This document shows positions 17,866-27,543 of a stretch of DNA of 59,234 nucleotides, piece by piece; positions within the stretch are counted from its first letter, which is position 1, and the number at the start of each line of letters is the position of its first letter. Source of the stretch: Opacimonas viscosa (GTDB lineage Bacteria > Pseudomonadota > Gammaproteobacteria > Enterobacterales > Alteromonadaceae); assembly GCF_024199005.1 (NCBI RefSeq), contig NZ_JANATA010000020.1, positions 1 through 59,234 of the forward strand, written 5' to 3'. The translations under genes were made by a program, and so were the position numbers. The notes under the pieces are model-generated. The model had not been told where the DNA came from, did no database searches, and was given only the letters and a program-made list of their open reading frames with translations.

Positions 17866-18168
17866 ATGGCTAAACGTGGTGTGAAAAAGAAACAGTTTCG
17901 AGAAGATTTTGGCGTTTTTGTATGTCCTCATGTATTGGAGGGAGCTGCGGTACTCTCGGTTGTCCGAGATGGTGAAGGAGACTGGCAATTTAGTTGTGGC
18001 GATGAAGCGTCTGATATGAACGCTGATCTTCATTTAGTGGCTGTGGGTGAGCTAATTCAGCGTGATCCTTCACTCGCAGACAGCGTGGAATTAGCTGAAA
18101 ATCAAGGTATTGAGCGAGCCAAAACCTACAAAGACTGGGATAGCTTTAGTATTTCAGAGAATGACTAA
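17866..18168 (+). CDS. Small acidic conserved protein of unknown function
   Basis: Protein of 100 residues with a basic N-terminus (MAKRGVKKKQF) and an acidic remainder. Recognisable pattern: VFVCPHVLEGAAVLSVVRDGEGDWQFSCGD (split by eye as VCPHVLEG, then VVRDGEGDWQFSCG), then a helix with DPSLADSVEL and ER. Similar small proteins with CxHVLEG...DGDWQFxCG are scattered in proteobacteria and recall the DUF2185/Imm33 fold; that link is only a resemblance. AGAGGA site before ATG. Single-gene unit ending in the hairpin at 18220. Confidence 0.7.
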   Translation: MAKRGVKKKQFREDFGVFVCPHVLEGAAVLSVVRDGEGDWQFSCGDEASDMNADLHLVAVGELIQRDPSLADSVELAENQGIERAKTYKDWDSFSISEND

Positions 18169-18219
18169 CCGGTGACTTATTTTTGATAATGATAAGGCCA
18201 GTATCTAGCTCTTAAATAC

Positions 18220-18250
18220 AAAACGCCCAATGTGATACATCGGGCGTTTT
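18220..18250. terminator. Bidirectional terminator between the 17866 gene and typA
   Basis: Stem AAACGCCC (18221-18228) / GGGCGTTT (18242-18249) extended by an inner ATG/CAT pair, with A-run before and T-run after; suits both convergent transcripts. Confidence 0.8.
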
Positions 18251-18296
18251 GAGCAAATAAGTGTCAACTTATTCTAGGATAAATCAGTAAATAAAA

Positions 18297-20138
18297 TTAC
18301 TCTTTATCTTTAGTACGTGAAGCACGTTTACGTTCGTTCTCAGTTAATAACTTCTTACGAATACGAATACTTTCTGGTGTAACTTCAACTAATTCATCGT
18401 TATCGATAAATTCTAACGCTTGCTCCAATGACATAATGACTGGTGGTACAAGTGTTTGCGCTTCGTCCGTACCAGATGCACGTACGTTAGTTAATTGCTT
18501 ACCTTTCAGTGCATTTACGGTTAAGTCATTATCACGACTGTGAATACCAATAACCATGCCTTCATACACTTCAACACCATGACCGATAAATAAACGACCA
18601 CGCTCTTGTAAGTTGAATAATGCGTTAGTAAGTGCTTTACCTGTAGCGTTAGCAATCAATACACCATTCTTACGTTGACCAATCTCTCCACCTTTGTGTG
18701 GACCGTAGTGATCAAATGTATGATAAAGCAAACCAGAACCAGACGTCATTGTCATAAAGTCAGTTTGGAAACCAATTAGGCCACGTGACGGAACAATAAA
18801 GTCCATGCGAATACGACCTTTGCCATCTGGAGACATGTCGCGCATTTCAGCTTTACGCAGACCTAGCTGCTCCATGATTGAACCCTGGTGTTCTTCTTCA
18901 CAGTCAATCGTTAATGTTTCAAACGGTTCTTCTAATTGACCATCGACTTCTTTAATAATAACTTCTGGACGTGATACTGCTAACTCGTAACCTTCACGAC
19001 GCATGTTTTCGATCAAGATACCCAAGTGTAATTCACCACGACCAGAAACTCGGAATTTATCCGGATCAGCCGTTTCTTCTACGCGCAATGCTACGTTGTG
19101 CACTAATTCGTTCTGTAAACGCTCTAGAATATTTCGTGACGTAACGTACTTACCTTCTTTACCAGCAAACGGAGAGGTGTTTACCTGGAACGTCATCGTT
19201 ACGGTCGGTTCATCAACCGATAATGCAGGTAATGCTTCAACCGTGTTTTGGTCACAAATCGTGTCAGAAATTTTCAACTCACCAAGACCAGTAATAGCAA
19301 TGATGTCACCAGCAGAAGCACTTTCTACTTCATGACGGTCAAGACCTAAATAACCTTGGATAATACCTACTTTACCATTACGTGTTTTACCGTCAGCTCC
19401 GATAATAGTGGTTTGTTGATTAGGCTTCACCGAACCACGCTTGATTCGACCGATACCAATAACGCCTAAATAAGAGTTATAGTCCAACTGCGAAATCTGC
19501 ATTTGGAAAGCACCTTCTGGATCGGCTGCTGGCGGAGCGACTTTATCAACAATAGCTTGGAACAATGGTGTCATATCTGCACCCTGCTCATCAGCGTCTA
19601 ATGATGCCCAACCGTTTAATGCTGATGCGTATACCACGTCGAAATCTAACTGTTCGTCCGTTGCACCAAGGTTATCAAATAAATCAAATACTTGATCCAT
19701 AACCCAATCAGGACGTGCACCTGGCTTATCAATCTTATTGATAACCACAATAGGCTTTAACCCCTGAGCAAAGGCTTTTTGCGTTACAAAACGAGTTTGT
19801 GGCATTGGACCTTCTTGGGCGTCTACTAATAATAGTACTGAATCCGCCATCGACATGACTCGTTCTACTTCCCCACCGAAATCGGCGTGTCCTGGAGTAT
19901 CGACGATATTGATACGGTAATCGTTCCAGTTAATAGCTGTGTTTTTTGCAAGAATCGTAATACCACGCTCTTTCTCGATATCGTTGCTATCCATTACGCG
20001 TTCTTCACTTTCACCGCGGCTTTCTAATGTACCGGACTGCTGTAGTAATTTATCTACTAAGGTAGTTTTGCCGTGGTCAACGTGAGCGATAATCGCGATA
20101 TTTCTTAACTTTTCAATAGGAGTCTGAGCTGCAGACAT
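18297..20138 (-). CDS. typA: Ribosome-associated GTPase TypA/BipA
   Basis: Translational GTPase of 613 residues. G1 is [15 protein letters not shown], followed by the switch region [13 protein letters not shown]3 [16 protein letters not shown] and G4 [11 protein letters not shown]; then domain II, and the EF-G-like domains with [21 protein letters not shown], ending in the BipA-specific C-terminal domain ([19 protein letters not shown], residues about 520-613). TypA assists 50S assembly and growth at low temperature or stress. It is divergent from glnA across a 528-nt gap, the same arrangement as in E. coli. Confidence 0.98.
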   Translation of the reverse strand: MSAAQTPIEKLRNIAIIAHVDHGKTTLVDKLLQQSGTLESRGESEERVMDSNDIEKERGITILAKNTAINWNDYRINIVDTPGHADFGGEVERVMSMADSVLLLVDAQEGPMPQTRFVTQKAFAQGLKPIVVINKIDKPGARPDWVMDQVFDLFDNLGATDEQLDFDVVYASALNGWASLDADEQGADMTPLFQAIVDKVAPPAADPEGAFQMQISQLDYNSYLGVIGIGRIKRGSVKPNQQTTIIGADGKTRNGKVGIIQGYLGLDRHEVESASAGDIIAITGLGELKISDTICDQNTVEALPALSVDEPTVTMTFQVNTSPFAGKEGKYVTSRNILERLQNELVHNVALRVEETADPDKFRVSGRGELHLGILIENMRREGYELAVSRPEVIIKEVDGQLEEPFETLTIDCEEEHQGSIMEQLGLRKAEMRDMSPDGKGRIRMDFIVPSRGLIGFQTDFMTMTSGSGLLYHTFDHYGPHKGGEIGQRKNGVLIANATGKALTNALFNLQERGRLFIGHGVEVYEGMVIGIHSRDNDLTVNALKGKQLTNVRASGTDEAQTLVPPVIMSLEQALEFIDNDELVEVTPESIRIRKKLLTENERKRASRTKDKE

Positions 20139-20483
20139 ATGATACTCTCTTTTTTACAAATGCTATCCTCGCACCAACATTAGTGTGAGGATTTATGGGC
20201 GCGGATCATACAGACTTATTGACCAATAAGCTATTTATATCAAACATAATCAATCTAATTGTTTTTATCAATCATTTGGAATATTGCTAACTCCATGAAT
20301 ATTAGACAATTATTCGACATGACTTAGTGCAAAAAAAGTTATTCTACTTTGTATTATACCGCTCAGTTTTTTTGTTAATAAAATATTAAAATTTAATAGC
20401 AAATCTACGCCATCAGTCTTATAGTAATTAATGCATTATCTAACTACATTATAGAGTGTAATTAGCAATCCAAAACGAAGCTC

Positions 20484-20520
20484 CGCACCAAAATGATACC
20501 AAATGCACCAATGTAGTGCG
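20484..20520 (+). promoter_or_regulatory. Two tandem NtrC-binding sites upstream of glnA
   Basis: Site 2, TGCACCAATGTAGTGCG (20504-20520), matches the NtrC pattern TGCACC-N5-GGTGCA at 10 of 12 fixed positions. Site 1 (20484-20500) has a good left half CGCACC and a weak right half GATACC. Their centres are 20 bp apart, two helical turns, on the same DNA face. They lie about 90 bp upstream of the sigma-54 promoter, the usual enhancer position. Confidence 0.8.
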
Positions 20521-20592
20521 AATTTTCTAGATTTCATTCGGCTGCCCTTCACTGTACTTGATTCGAGTCAGTAAAAATGGACCTTAATTATT

Positions 20593-20608
20593 TGGCATGT
20601 TCATTGCT
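20593..20608 (+). promoter_or_regulatory. Sigma-54 promoter of glnA
   Basis: TGGCAT (20593-20598), five bases, TTGCT (20604-20608): this matches the -24/-12 consensus TGGCAC-N5-TTGCW with one change. The expected start of transcription is near 20619, about 48 nt before the ATG. With the upstream NtrC sites it forms a complete nitrogen-regulated promoter. Confidence 0.88.
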
Positions 20609-20666
20609 ACAAATTTTAGATAATGGCAACATTAGATTCAAATCTTAGAAAACATTGGAGAAAAGA

Positions 20667-22076
20667 ATGTCAATTGAGAAGACGTTACAACTCATTAAAG
20701 AAAGCGAAGCAAAATTTATCGATCTTCGTTTTACTGACACAAAGGGTAAGGAACAACACGTTTCAATTCCAGCACACCAAGTCGACGAAGACTTTTTCGA
20801 AGAAGGTAAAATGTTCGATGGTTCATCTATCGCTGGTTGGAAAGGTATTAATGACTCAGATATGGTGCTTATGCCTGACTCTGAGACTGCTGTAATTGAC
20901 CCATTTGCAGAAGAGACACAAATCAACATTCGTTGTGACATTCTTGAGCCTACTACTATGCAAGGCTATGATCGTGACCCACGTTCTGTTGCTAAACGCG
21001 CTGAAGAGTACCTAAAATCTACTGGTATCGGTGATACTGTTTTATTTGGTCCAGAGCCAGAATTTTTCTTATTCGATGATGTCCGTTTCCACACAGACAT
21101 GGCTGGTTCTTTCTACAAAATCGATGATGAAGAAGCGTCTTGGAACTCAGGTACTGACTACGACAATGGTAACCTTGGCCACCGTCCACGCGTTAAAGGC
21201 GGTTACTTCCCAGTACCACCAGTAGATTCAGCTCATGACATCCGTGCTTCAATGTGTATGGTTATGGAAGAAATGGGTTTAACTGTTGAAGCGCATCACC
21301 ACGAAGTTGCTACAGCGGGCCAAAACGAAATTGCATGTTTATTTAACACAATGGTTAAAAAAGCAGATGAAACGCAAATCTATAAATATGTTGTGCACAA
21401 TGTTGCTCACGCATATGACAAGACAGCGACATTTATGCCTAAGCCTCTTGTTGGTGATAATGGTTCTGGTATGCACTGTCACCAATCTATCAGCAAAGAT
21501 GGTAAAAACATCTTCGCCGGTGACAAATATGCAGGTATGTCTGAAGAAGCTTTATACTACATCGGTGGTATTATTAAGCACGCTAAAGCAATCAATGCAT
21601 TCGCCAATGCCTCTACTAACTCTTACAAGCGTTTAGTTCCAGGCTTCGAAGCACCAGTTATGCTTGCTTACTCAGCGCGTAACCGTTCTGCATCAATTCG
21701 TATTCCTTTCGTAACGTCTGACCGTGCACGTCGTATCGAAGTACGTTTCCCTGACCCGACAGCTAACCCATACCTAGCTTATACAGCGATGTTAATGGCT
21801 GGCCTTGACGGGATCAAAAACAAAATTCACCCTGGTGATCCTGCTGATAAAGACTTATATGACTTACCAGCAGAAGAAGCAGCTCAAATTCCAACTGTAG
21901 CTGGTTCTTTAGAAGAAGCATTAGCTGCATTAGATGCTGACCGTGACTTCTTGACTGCAGGTGGCGTAATGTCTGATGAGTCAATCGATGCATACATCGA
22001 ATTGAAGAGTGCTGAAGTTGAAAAACTAAACATGACAACTCACCCAGTTGAGTTCGAAATGTACTACAGCGTATAG
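20667..22076 (+). CDS. glnA: Type I glutamine synthetase
   Basis: Dodecameric glutamine synthetase of 469 residues, exactly the enteric length. It joins ammonia to glutamate at the cost of ATP. The start [12 protein letters not shown] follows a GGAGAAAAGA ribosome site; the in-frame upstream TTG is rejected. Visible signatures: [20 protein letters not shown] (N-terminal beta-grasp), [60 protein letters not shown] and [17 protein letters not shown]. The adenylylation Tyr motif near the C-terminus is present as KDLYDLP. Expression should follow NtrC and sigma-54. A strong terminator follows. Confidence 0.98.
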   Translation: MSIEKTLQLIKESEAKFIDLRFTDTKGKEQHVSIPAHQVDEDFFEEGKMFDGSSIAGWKGINDSDMVLMPDSETAVIDPFAEETQINIRCDILEPTTMQGYDRDPRSVAKRAEEYLKSTGIGDTVLFGPEPEFFLFDDVRFHTDMAGSFYKIDDEEASWNSGTDYDNGNLGHRPRVKGGYFPVPPVDSAHDIRASMCMVMEEMGLTVEAHHHEVATAGQNEIACLFNTMVKKADETQIYKYVVHNVAHAYDKTATFMPKPLVGDNGSGMHCHQSISKDGKNIFAGDKYAGMSEEALYYIGGIIKHAKAINAFANASTNSYKRLVPGFEAPVMLAYSARNRSASIRIPFVTSDRARRIEVRFPDPTANPYLAYTAMLMAGLDGIKNKIHPGDPADKDLYDLPAEEAAQIPTVAGSLEEALAALDADRDFLTAGGVMSDESIDAYIELKSAEVEKLNMTTHPVEFEMYYSV

Positions 22077-22132
22077 TCAACAGACTTACTAATATCCTTA
22101 CGTTAACTCAGTAAGGGTATATAAATAAATAC

Positions 22133-22162
22133 GAAGCCCGCATTTAAGCGGGCTTTTTTTTA
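22133..22162 (+). terminator. glnA terminator
   Basis: Perfect 8-bp stem AAGCCCGC (22134-22141) / GCGGGCTT (22148-22155) with a loop of six and an eight-T run. A second, weaker hairpin (CTTAC/GTAAG) lies just upstream near 22098-22114. It limits read-through into the ntrBC genes. Confidence 0.92.
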
Positions 22163-22221
22163 CTCATATATTCTATAATTAGTTGTAAAAAGCGGTTCAC
22201 TCACTCTGTGGGAGCATAACA

Positions 22222-22851
22222 ATGCCAAGTAACAAAGTATTCAACAACACGCATAAGTTGTATGCGAGCGTTAGTCTGAGTGTTTTATTCATACTTTGTA
22301 CAACAAAAGCCTTAAGCTCTGAAAACGCTGAAGAAAAGTCCGCATCGGGAGTAGAAAAATTACTATCCACAGCAGAAACACCGTTTTATCAAACCATATT
22401 ACCCAATGGCACCATCCAGTTTAGCGATACCCCAACGGCACTAAGTACACCAGTCGTTATGGAGCAACAACGACTCAATAGCATGCCCTCATTAACCCAA
22501 AATCTTGTTACTGCACAGCAGCCACAGACTCAAGTCGCTCACGTGCCAAACACTCCGATACACCGATTAGAGTTTGTTACTCCAGCGAACCAAGTAACCG
22601 TTCGAAATAACCATGGTACAGTCGAAGTCAACCTATCATTACCACCTGTTTTGGTACAAAACACACAATTAGTCTTCACTGTAAATGTCAGTAATATATT
22701 AACTTTCACAGCAAACAAACCACGTTTTAATATAGAAAACATCCCTCGTGGCACTCACACCATTTTTGTGCAAGCCCATGATAAAAACGGCAAGCTTATT
22801 GCAAAATCATTAACAAGTACCTTTTTTATGCACCGGGCGCGGGTAAAATAA
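22222..22851 (+). CDS. Secreted DUF4124-like protein between glnA and ntrB
   Basis: Protein of 209 residues with an N-terminal signal segment (residues about 12-34). A DUF4124-type motif follows: FYQTILPNGTIQFSDTP, like the Y-x-W-x-D-x-x-G-x-x-x-F-S-D-x-P pattern of that family, residues about 53-69. The C-terminal half (about 115-205) looks like an immunoglobulin-type beta sandwich (TVEVNLSLPPVLVQNTQLVF, then IPRGTHTIFVQAHDKNG). Similar genes occupy the glnA-ntrB gap in other Alteromonadales. Probably periplasmic; role unknown. GGGAG site before ATG. Confidence 0.7.
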   Translation: MPSNKVFNNTHKLYASVSLSVLFILCTTKALSSENAEEKSASGVEKLLSTAETPFYQTILPNGTIQFSDTPTALSTPVVMEQQRLNSMPSLTQNLVTAQQPQTQVAHVPNTPIHRLEFVTPANQVTVRNNHGTVEVNLSLPPVLVQNTQLVFTVNVSNILTFTANKPRFNIENIPRGTHTIFVQAHDKNGKLIAKSLTSTFFMHRARVK

Positions 22852-22889
22852 TATTTTATTGCCACTACTGGTGCAAACACATGGATATT

Positions 22890-22906
22890 TGCACTGTTAT
22901 AGTGCA
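22890..22906 (+). promoter_or_regulatory. Perfect NtrC-type dyad immediately before ntrB
   Basis: TGCACTGTTATAGTGCA is a perfect 6-bp inverted repeat with a 5-bp spacer, an ideal NtrC site. It ends 10 nt before the ATG at 22917. In E. coli an NtrC dimer over the glnL promoter represses ntrBC transcription; the same logic is inferred here. A further half-site GGTGCA lies at 22870-22875. Confidence 0.85.
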
Positions 22907-22916
22907 TAGTAATCGT

Positions 22917-23999
22917 ATGATTTTTCAACACCAAAGCCTTTTGTTAGAGAATTTAATAACAGCGGTCCTTGTCATTAATAAAGAAATGCAAGTGATCTAT
23001 GCAAACCATTCAGCGTTGAACTTTTTATCTACCGGTAGAAAGCAGCTCTATCGCATGCCTATAAATGAGGTATTTGCCTTTGCATCACTAGATAAGGCTA
23101 GAATCGTTGAGGCTTTTTCGACCCAAGAAAATTTTAGTGAAAATGATGTAGAAATTTGTTTGCATGATGAGCAAATCTTACATTTTGATGTCAGTGTGAC
23201 ATTTATTGATATGCAAGGCTGTCCTAGCCTCATGATAGAAGCAAAACACATTGATCAGCAGAAACGTATTAGTCAAGAAACACTGCAATTAGCCCAACAA
23301 AAAGCAGCCAAACAACTAGTGCGTGGTCTAGCTCATGAAATAAAAAACCCACTAGGTGGTATCCGTGGCGCCGCACAATTACTCGCGTTGGAACTGAGTA
23401 ACCCCGAACATGCAGAGTACACATCAATGATTATTGAGCAGTCTGATCGCTTGCGGAATTTAGTCGACCGACTGTTAGGTCCTAACGCAGTTCCGAGTTT
23501 GTCCCATGACACGATTCACCACCCATTGGAATCGGTTTATGCGTTAATTAAAAATGATAATCCATCAAATATTGTGATTGAACGTGATTACGATCCCAGT
23601 ATTCCAGATATCATGATGGATGCAGATATGCTGCAACAAGCCTTTTTAAATATCGTTAGAAACGGGATGCAAGCGCTCGCTAATAGTCATTCAGCCATAC
23701 CTAAATTAAGAATTAAAACGCGTATTTCTCGCAATCATGTCATTCGTGGTGAAAAAGTCCCACTATGTGCCATGGTATCTATTTATGATAATGGACCAGG
23801 AATCCCCCCATCTATCAGAGATACGTTATTTTATCCTATGGTCTCAACTAAACCTGATGGTAATGGTTTAGGTTTATCTATCGCACAAAATTTAATTGAA
23901 CATCACAACGGTAAAATCGATCTTGAAAGTCGCAAAGGACGGACTGAGTTTACGATTTACCTTCCCATAAAAAAACGTGGAGTAAACATACATGAATAA
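22917..23999 (+). CDS. glnL: Nitrogen-regulation sensor kinase/phosphatase NtrB
   Basis: Cytosolic histidine kinase of 360 residues. An upstream in-frame ATG at 22881 exists, but it would place the NtrC dyad inside the gene; starting at 22917 puts the phospho-His at residue 140, as in enteric NtrB (139). An N-terminal PAS domain (LENLITAVLVINKEMQVIYAN) precedes the H-box GLAHEIKNPLGGIRGAAQLL, then the N-box IVRNGMQAL, and the G-boxes DNGPGIPP and DGNGLGLSIAQN. It phosphorylates or dephosphorylates NtrC according to PII state. It overlaps ntrC by 8 nt. No convincing ribosome site precedes either candidate start. Confidence 0.94.
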   Translation: MIFQHQSLLLENLITAVLVINKEMQVIYANHSALNFLSTGRKQLYRMPINEVFAFASLDKARIVEAFSTQENFSENDVEICLHDEQILHFDVSVTFIDMQGCPSLMIEAKHIDQQKRISQETLQLAQQKAAKQLVRGLAHEIKNPLGGIRGAAQLLALELSNPEHAEYTSMIIEQSDRLRNLVDRLLGPNAVPSLSHDTIHHPLESVYALIKNDNPSNIVIERDYDPSIPDIMMDADMLQQAFLNIVRNGMQALANSHSAIPKLRIKTRISRNHVIRGEKVPLCAMVSIYDNGPGIPPSIRDTLFYPMVSTKPDGNGLGLSIAQNLIEHHNGKIDLESRKGRTEFTIYLPIKKRGVNIHE

Positions 24000-25467
24000 C
24001 GAACCTGTTTGGATCATTGATGATGATGACTCGATTCGTTGGGTCTTACAAAAAGCGTTAATGACAGCCAAAATTGAGTGTTGTAGTTTCGCCAACCCTC
24101 ATGATTTATTATTGCAATTAAACAGTGGACAGATGCCACAGGTCATCATCTCTGACATCAAGATGCCAGAAATGGATGGACTGACTTTGTTAGATAAAAT
24201 TCATGAATTGCATCCTGATTTACCTGTTATTATTATGACTGCGCATTCTGATTTAGACAGCGCCGTTAACGCATATCAAAACGGTGCTTTTGAATATCTA
24301 CCAAAGCCATTTGATATTGCTGAGGCGGTCAATCTCACTCAAAAAGCACTGCAACATGTAAAAGAAAATACATCAAAAAAACGCAAAACAGAACCTGCAT
24401 TAGAGTCTGAGATTATTGGCGCAGCCCCGGCAATGCAAGAAGTTTTTCGGGCTATAGGGCGACTCGCTCGTTCCTCAATTAGTGTATTAATCAACGGTGA
24501 ATCAGGTACCGGTAAAGAGTTAGTTGCACATGCTTTGCATAAACACTCACCACGTGCTGATAAAGCATTTATCGCATTGAATATGGCCGCCATTCCTGCA
24601 GACCTGATTGAATCAGAATTATTTGGCCATGAAAAAGGCGCTTTTACGGGTGCCCAATCGACTCGTCAGGGACGTTTTGAACAAGCCAATGGCGGTACTT
24701 TATTTTTAGATGAGATTGGAGATATGTCTCTAGACATCCAAACGCGTTTATTACGAGTGCTTGCGGATGGTCAATTTTATCGAGTAGGTGGCACATCCCC
24801 AGTGAGTGTGGATGTCAGAATCATTGCAGCAACACACCAGCATCTAGAAAAACTGGTGGCACAAAATCTGTTTCGAGAGGATTTATACCATCGTTTAAAT
24901 GTCATCAAAATTCAGATTCCTGCCTTACATGATCGCCGTGAAGATATCCCTTTATTAGCCAGACATTTTTTACGCAAAGCAGCCAAAGAATTGGATGTAG
25001 AAGTAAAAATATTGACGAAAGCAGCTGAGCAAAAATTAGCAGCAGTCGCCTGGCCTGGCAATGTTAGGCAGCTAGAAAACACTTGTCGCTGGATAACGGT
25101 AATGGCAAATTCGCAAGAAGTACAGGTTAACGATTTACCACCTGAACTCGATGATGCCCCAATGTCACTCCAAGCGACATCATACTCAACCCAAAATACT
25201 CAGCCATCATCCGCCCAACAGCCGCATAGTGATGCTACTCAAATAGCAGGCTCAGGTAATTGGCAGTCGGATTTGGCTGTATGGGTTGATGAACAACTCG
25301 CTACAGGGGAAGATGATATTCTCACAACTGCGACAGAAACATTTGAAAAGATTCTGTTAGAACGCGCATTATCATATACCCGTGGACACAAACAAGAAGC
25401 GGCAAAACGTCTGGGTTGGGGGCGCAATACATTAACTCGAAAACTCAAAGAGTTGGCGTTGGACTAA
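23992..25467 (+). CDS. glnG: Nitrogen-regulation response regulator NtrC
   Basis: Sigma-54 activator of 491 residues. The receiver domain has DDDD at residues 10-13, the phospho-acceptor Asp55 in ISDIKMPEMDG, then MTAHSD and PKPFD. The AAA+ domain has GESGTGKELVAHALH (Walker A), the sigma-54-contacting GAFTGA loop, and GGTLFLDEIGDM (Walker B). A C-terminal Fis-type helix-turn-helix (HKQEAAKRLGWGRNTLTRKLKEL) binds the TGCAC sites. A Gln/Ser/Thr-rich linker near residues 395-420 joins it. It starts 8 nt inside ntrB and ends before a hairpin. It should act on glnA and on its own operon. Confidence 0.97.
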   Translation: MNNEPVWIIDDDDSIRWVLQKALMTAKIECCSFANPHDLLLQLNSGQMPQVIISDIKMPEMDGLTLLDKIHELHPDLPVIIMTAHSDLDSAVNAYQNGAFEYLPKPFDIAEAVNLTQKALQHVKENTSKKRKTEPALESEIIGAAPAMQEVFRAIGRLARSSISVLINGESGTGKELVAHALHKHSPRADKAFIALNMAAIPADLIESELFGHEKGAFTGAQSTRQGRFEQANGGTLFLDEIGDMSLDIQTRLLRVLADGQFYRVGGTSPVSVDVRIIAATHQHLEKLVAQNLFREDLYHRLNVIKIQIPALHDRREDIPLLARHFLRKAAKELDVEVKILTKAAEQKLAAVAWPGNVRQLENTCRWITVMANSQEVQVNDLPPELDDAPMSLQATSYSTQNTQPSSAQQPHSDATQIAGSGNWQSDLAVWVDEQLATGEDDILTTATETFEKILLERALSYTRGHKQEAAKRLGWGRNTLTRKLKELALD

Positions 25468-25500
25468 CCTCTCTTTTCTCCATCCTTAAACTCCACTGGC

Positions 25501-25535
25501 ACAAGGCCTAAGCATCTAGTAAGCTTGGGCCTTGT
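25501..25535 (+). terminator. Hairpin after ntrC
   Basis: 13-bp stem ACAAGGCCTAAGC (25501-25513) / GCTTGGGCCTTGT (25523-25535), one G-T wobble, 9-nt loop. The T-tract is poor, so termination may be incomplete. Confidence 0.65.
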
Positions 25536-25575
25536 TCATTATGATAATAATAAATTCACTACTTTGGAGAACCGC

Positions 25576-27438
25576 ATGCGTTTCACCCTTATCGCTTTAG
25601 CTACAGCACTCACATTAACTGGTTGTGGCCAGGCTCCTACAACGTCCAGTAACACCTCACCTCAACCGATGACGCAAGCTGAAGTTATCGCTTCAGAAAC
25701 TGCGCGTTTAAATGCTTGGTTTGAAGAGAAGTATGAAGTAGAGGTGCTCACAAGTCCGATTCAGTTGACCATGTTAGGTCGCACAGAACGCCAAGGTGAA
25801 ATCGATGATTTTTCTGAATATGCCATGGCAGAATCTCTTGCTAGAACGAAAACCAATCTCATTCAACTGACGAAACAATTTGACTATGAAAAGCTCTCTC
25901 CAGACGCGCAAATTTCTTATGATATTTGGGTTTACCAAGCAGGTCGTGAACTAGCTTCAGACGAATTCAAATTAAATAGTTACATCTTTGATCAAATGTC
26001 TGCAGTTCATACTTTTTTTCCACAACTGCTTATTTCATTTCATAAAGTCGAAACCGTTCAAGACTTAGAGAACTATATTTCTCGTATCGCTGGCAGTGCT
26101 CGAGCAGTAGAACAGTTAATTACGTTATCCAAAAAAGTAGTAGAAAACGATGTACGTCCGCCCTACTTTGCATTTGATATGGTCATTGAAGAAGCTAAAA
26201 AAATTATTACTGGCGCCCCCTTCACCACTGCACCAGATTCTGATCTTTGGGCAGATGCAAAAAGCAAAGTCGCTAAATTAGTTGAACAAAATGTGCTCAC
26301 CCAAGCTCAAGCGGACCAATATTTGGCAACGATTAGCGCAGCGTTTACCAATGAGTTTCAGGCAGCTTATCAAAACCTAATTGCTTGGCAGGAAGAGGAT
26401 AAAGTCAACGCTAGTCCAGAAGCATCAGGGGTAAGTGCCTTACCTAACGGTAAAGCTTATTACAATGAGCGTTTAATGAACCAAACTACGACGAAACTGA
26501 GCGCCGATGAAATTCATAATATTGGTTTAAGTGAAGTCGCTAGGCTAAAAGCTGAAATGGAAAAAGTGAAAGTAGAGTTTGGTTTCACAGGATCTTTAGC
26601 TGAATTCTTTGTTTTCCTGCGTGATAATAAAGATGACGAACGTTTATATTACCCTAACACAGATGCTGGCCGCCAAGGTTACATTGATGATGCTACTGCT
26701 GCTATTGACAAAATTAAAGCTGTATTGCCTGATTTCTTTGGTATTCTGCCTAAAGCCGATATGGTAGTAAAACGCGTGGAAGCATTTCGCGAGCAACCTG
26801 GCGCTGCACAACATTATTTCCCTTCGACACCAGACGGTTCAAGACCTGGGGTGTATTATGCGCATTTGTCAGATATGACAGCAATGCCTAAGCGTGAGCT
26901 TGAAGTTATCGCTTATCATGAGGGTTTACCTGGGCACCATATGCAAATCGCTATCCAGCAAGAATTAACCGGTGTACCAACGTTTAGAACACAAGCCGGT
27001 TTTACTGCTTATGTGGAGGGGTGGGCATTATATTCTGAATGGCTAGCAACTGAAATTGCTGGGACTTATGCAGACCCATTATCAGAATTTGGACGCCTAG
27101 GTTCTGAAATCTGGCGAGCTATACGTTTAGTTGTTGATACTGGTTTACATGCCAAAGGTTGGACTGAGCAACAGGCAGTAGATTATTTTATGGCGAATTC
27201 AGCAATTACTGAAACTCAAGCACGCAGTGAGGTTAGACGCTACCTTGTATTACCTGGACAAGCGACCAGCTATAAAATCGGTATGATCAGAATTCAAGAA
27301 ATGCGGGCTCAGGCAGAAGCAACCTTGGGTGATAAATTTTCTATCAAAGAATTCCATGATGTTGTTCTAGGTGGCGGGGCAATGCCTTTGGCTATTTTAG
27401 AAAGACAAGTAGACAAGTGGGTACAAAGCAAAATTTAA
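25576..27438 (+). CDS. DUF885 metallopeptidase-like lipoprotein
   Basis: Protein of 620 residues. The ATG at 25576 has GGAG in front; an upstream in-frame TTG would run through the ntrC hairpin and is rejected. A lipobox LTLTGCGQ gives acylation at Cys about residue 17. The rest is DUF885: YHEGLPGHHMQIAIQQEL contains the HE-GxPGHH variant of the zinc motif, followed by FTAYVEGWALYSEWLATE (the third ligand Glu) and further QATSYKIG and IKEFHDVVLGGGAMPL. All expected ligands are present, so an active envelope peptidase is likely. Single-gene unit ended by a hairpin. Confidence 0.9.
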   Translation: MRFTLIALATALTLTGCGQAPTTSSNTSPQPMTQAEVIASETARLNAWFEEKYEVEVLTSPIQLTMLGRTERQGEIDDFSEYAMAESLARTKTNLIQLTKQFDYEKLSPDAQISYDIWVYQAGRELASDEFKLNSYIFDQMSAVHTFFPQLLISFHKVETVQDLENYISRIAGSARAVEQLITLSKKVVENDVRPPYFAFDMVIEEAKKIITGAPFTTAPDSDLWADAKSKVAKLVEQNVLTQAQADQYLATISAAFTNEFQAAYQNLIAWQEEDKVNASPEASGVSALPNGKAYYNERLMNQTTTKLSADEIHNIGLSEVARLKAEMEKVKVEFGFTGSLAEFFVFLRDNKDDERLYYPNTDAGRQGYIDDATAAIDKIKAVLPDFFGILPKADMVVKRVEAFREQPGAAQHYFPSTPDGSRPGVYYAHLSDMTAMPKRELEVIAYHEGLPGHHMQIAIQQELTGVPTFRTQAGFTAYVEGWALYSEWLATEIAGTYADPLSEFGRLGSEIWRAIRLVVDTGLHAKGWTEQQAVDYFMANSAITETQARSEVRRYLVLPGQATSYKIGMIRIQEMRAQAEATLGDKFSIKEFHDVVLGGGAMPLAILERQVDKWVQSKI

Positions 27439-27500
27439 AGCACTCGTCTTTTTTTGAATAAATCATCGACTTATTAAACGGTGATAATGACGCAAAGTTC

Positions 27501-27538
27501 AAAAGCTAAATATCTTCGCTGTATTTAGCTTTTTTTTT
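27501..27538. terminator. Bidirectional terminator between DUF885 and HD-GYP genes
   Basis: 12-bp stem AAAAGCTAAATA (27501-27512) / TATTTAGCTTTT (27522-27533), followed by a nine-T run on the plus strand and preceded by A-rich sequence for the minus strand. Confidence 0.88.
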
Positions 27539-27543
27539 GCTTT

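Larger units (their letters stand above)
20139..20666. other. 528-nt divergent regulatory region of typA and glnA
   Basis: AT-rich gap holding the glnA NtrC sites and sigma-54 promoter listed separately. The typA-proximal half (20139-20460) shows no ORF, RNA gene or clear promoter that I can support. Confidence 0.7.

Noticed and set aside
20623-20895. Lys-rich 90-residue open frame overlapping the glnA start
   Set aside because: Out-of-frame shadow of glnA.
22881-22916. Upstream in-frame ATG of ntrB
   Set aside because: It would put the perfect NtrC dyad inside the coding region and shift the phospho-His away from the family position; neither start has a strong ribosome site.
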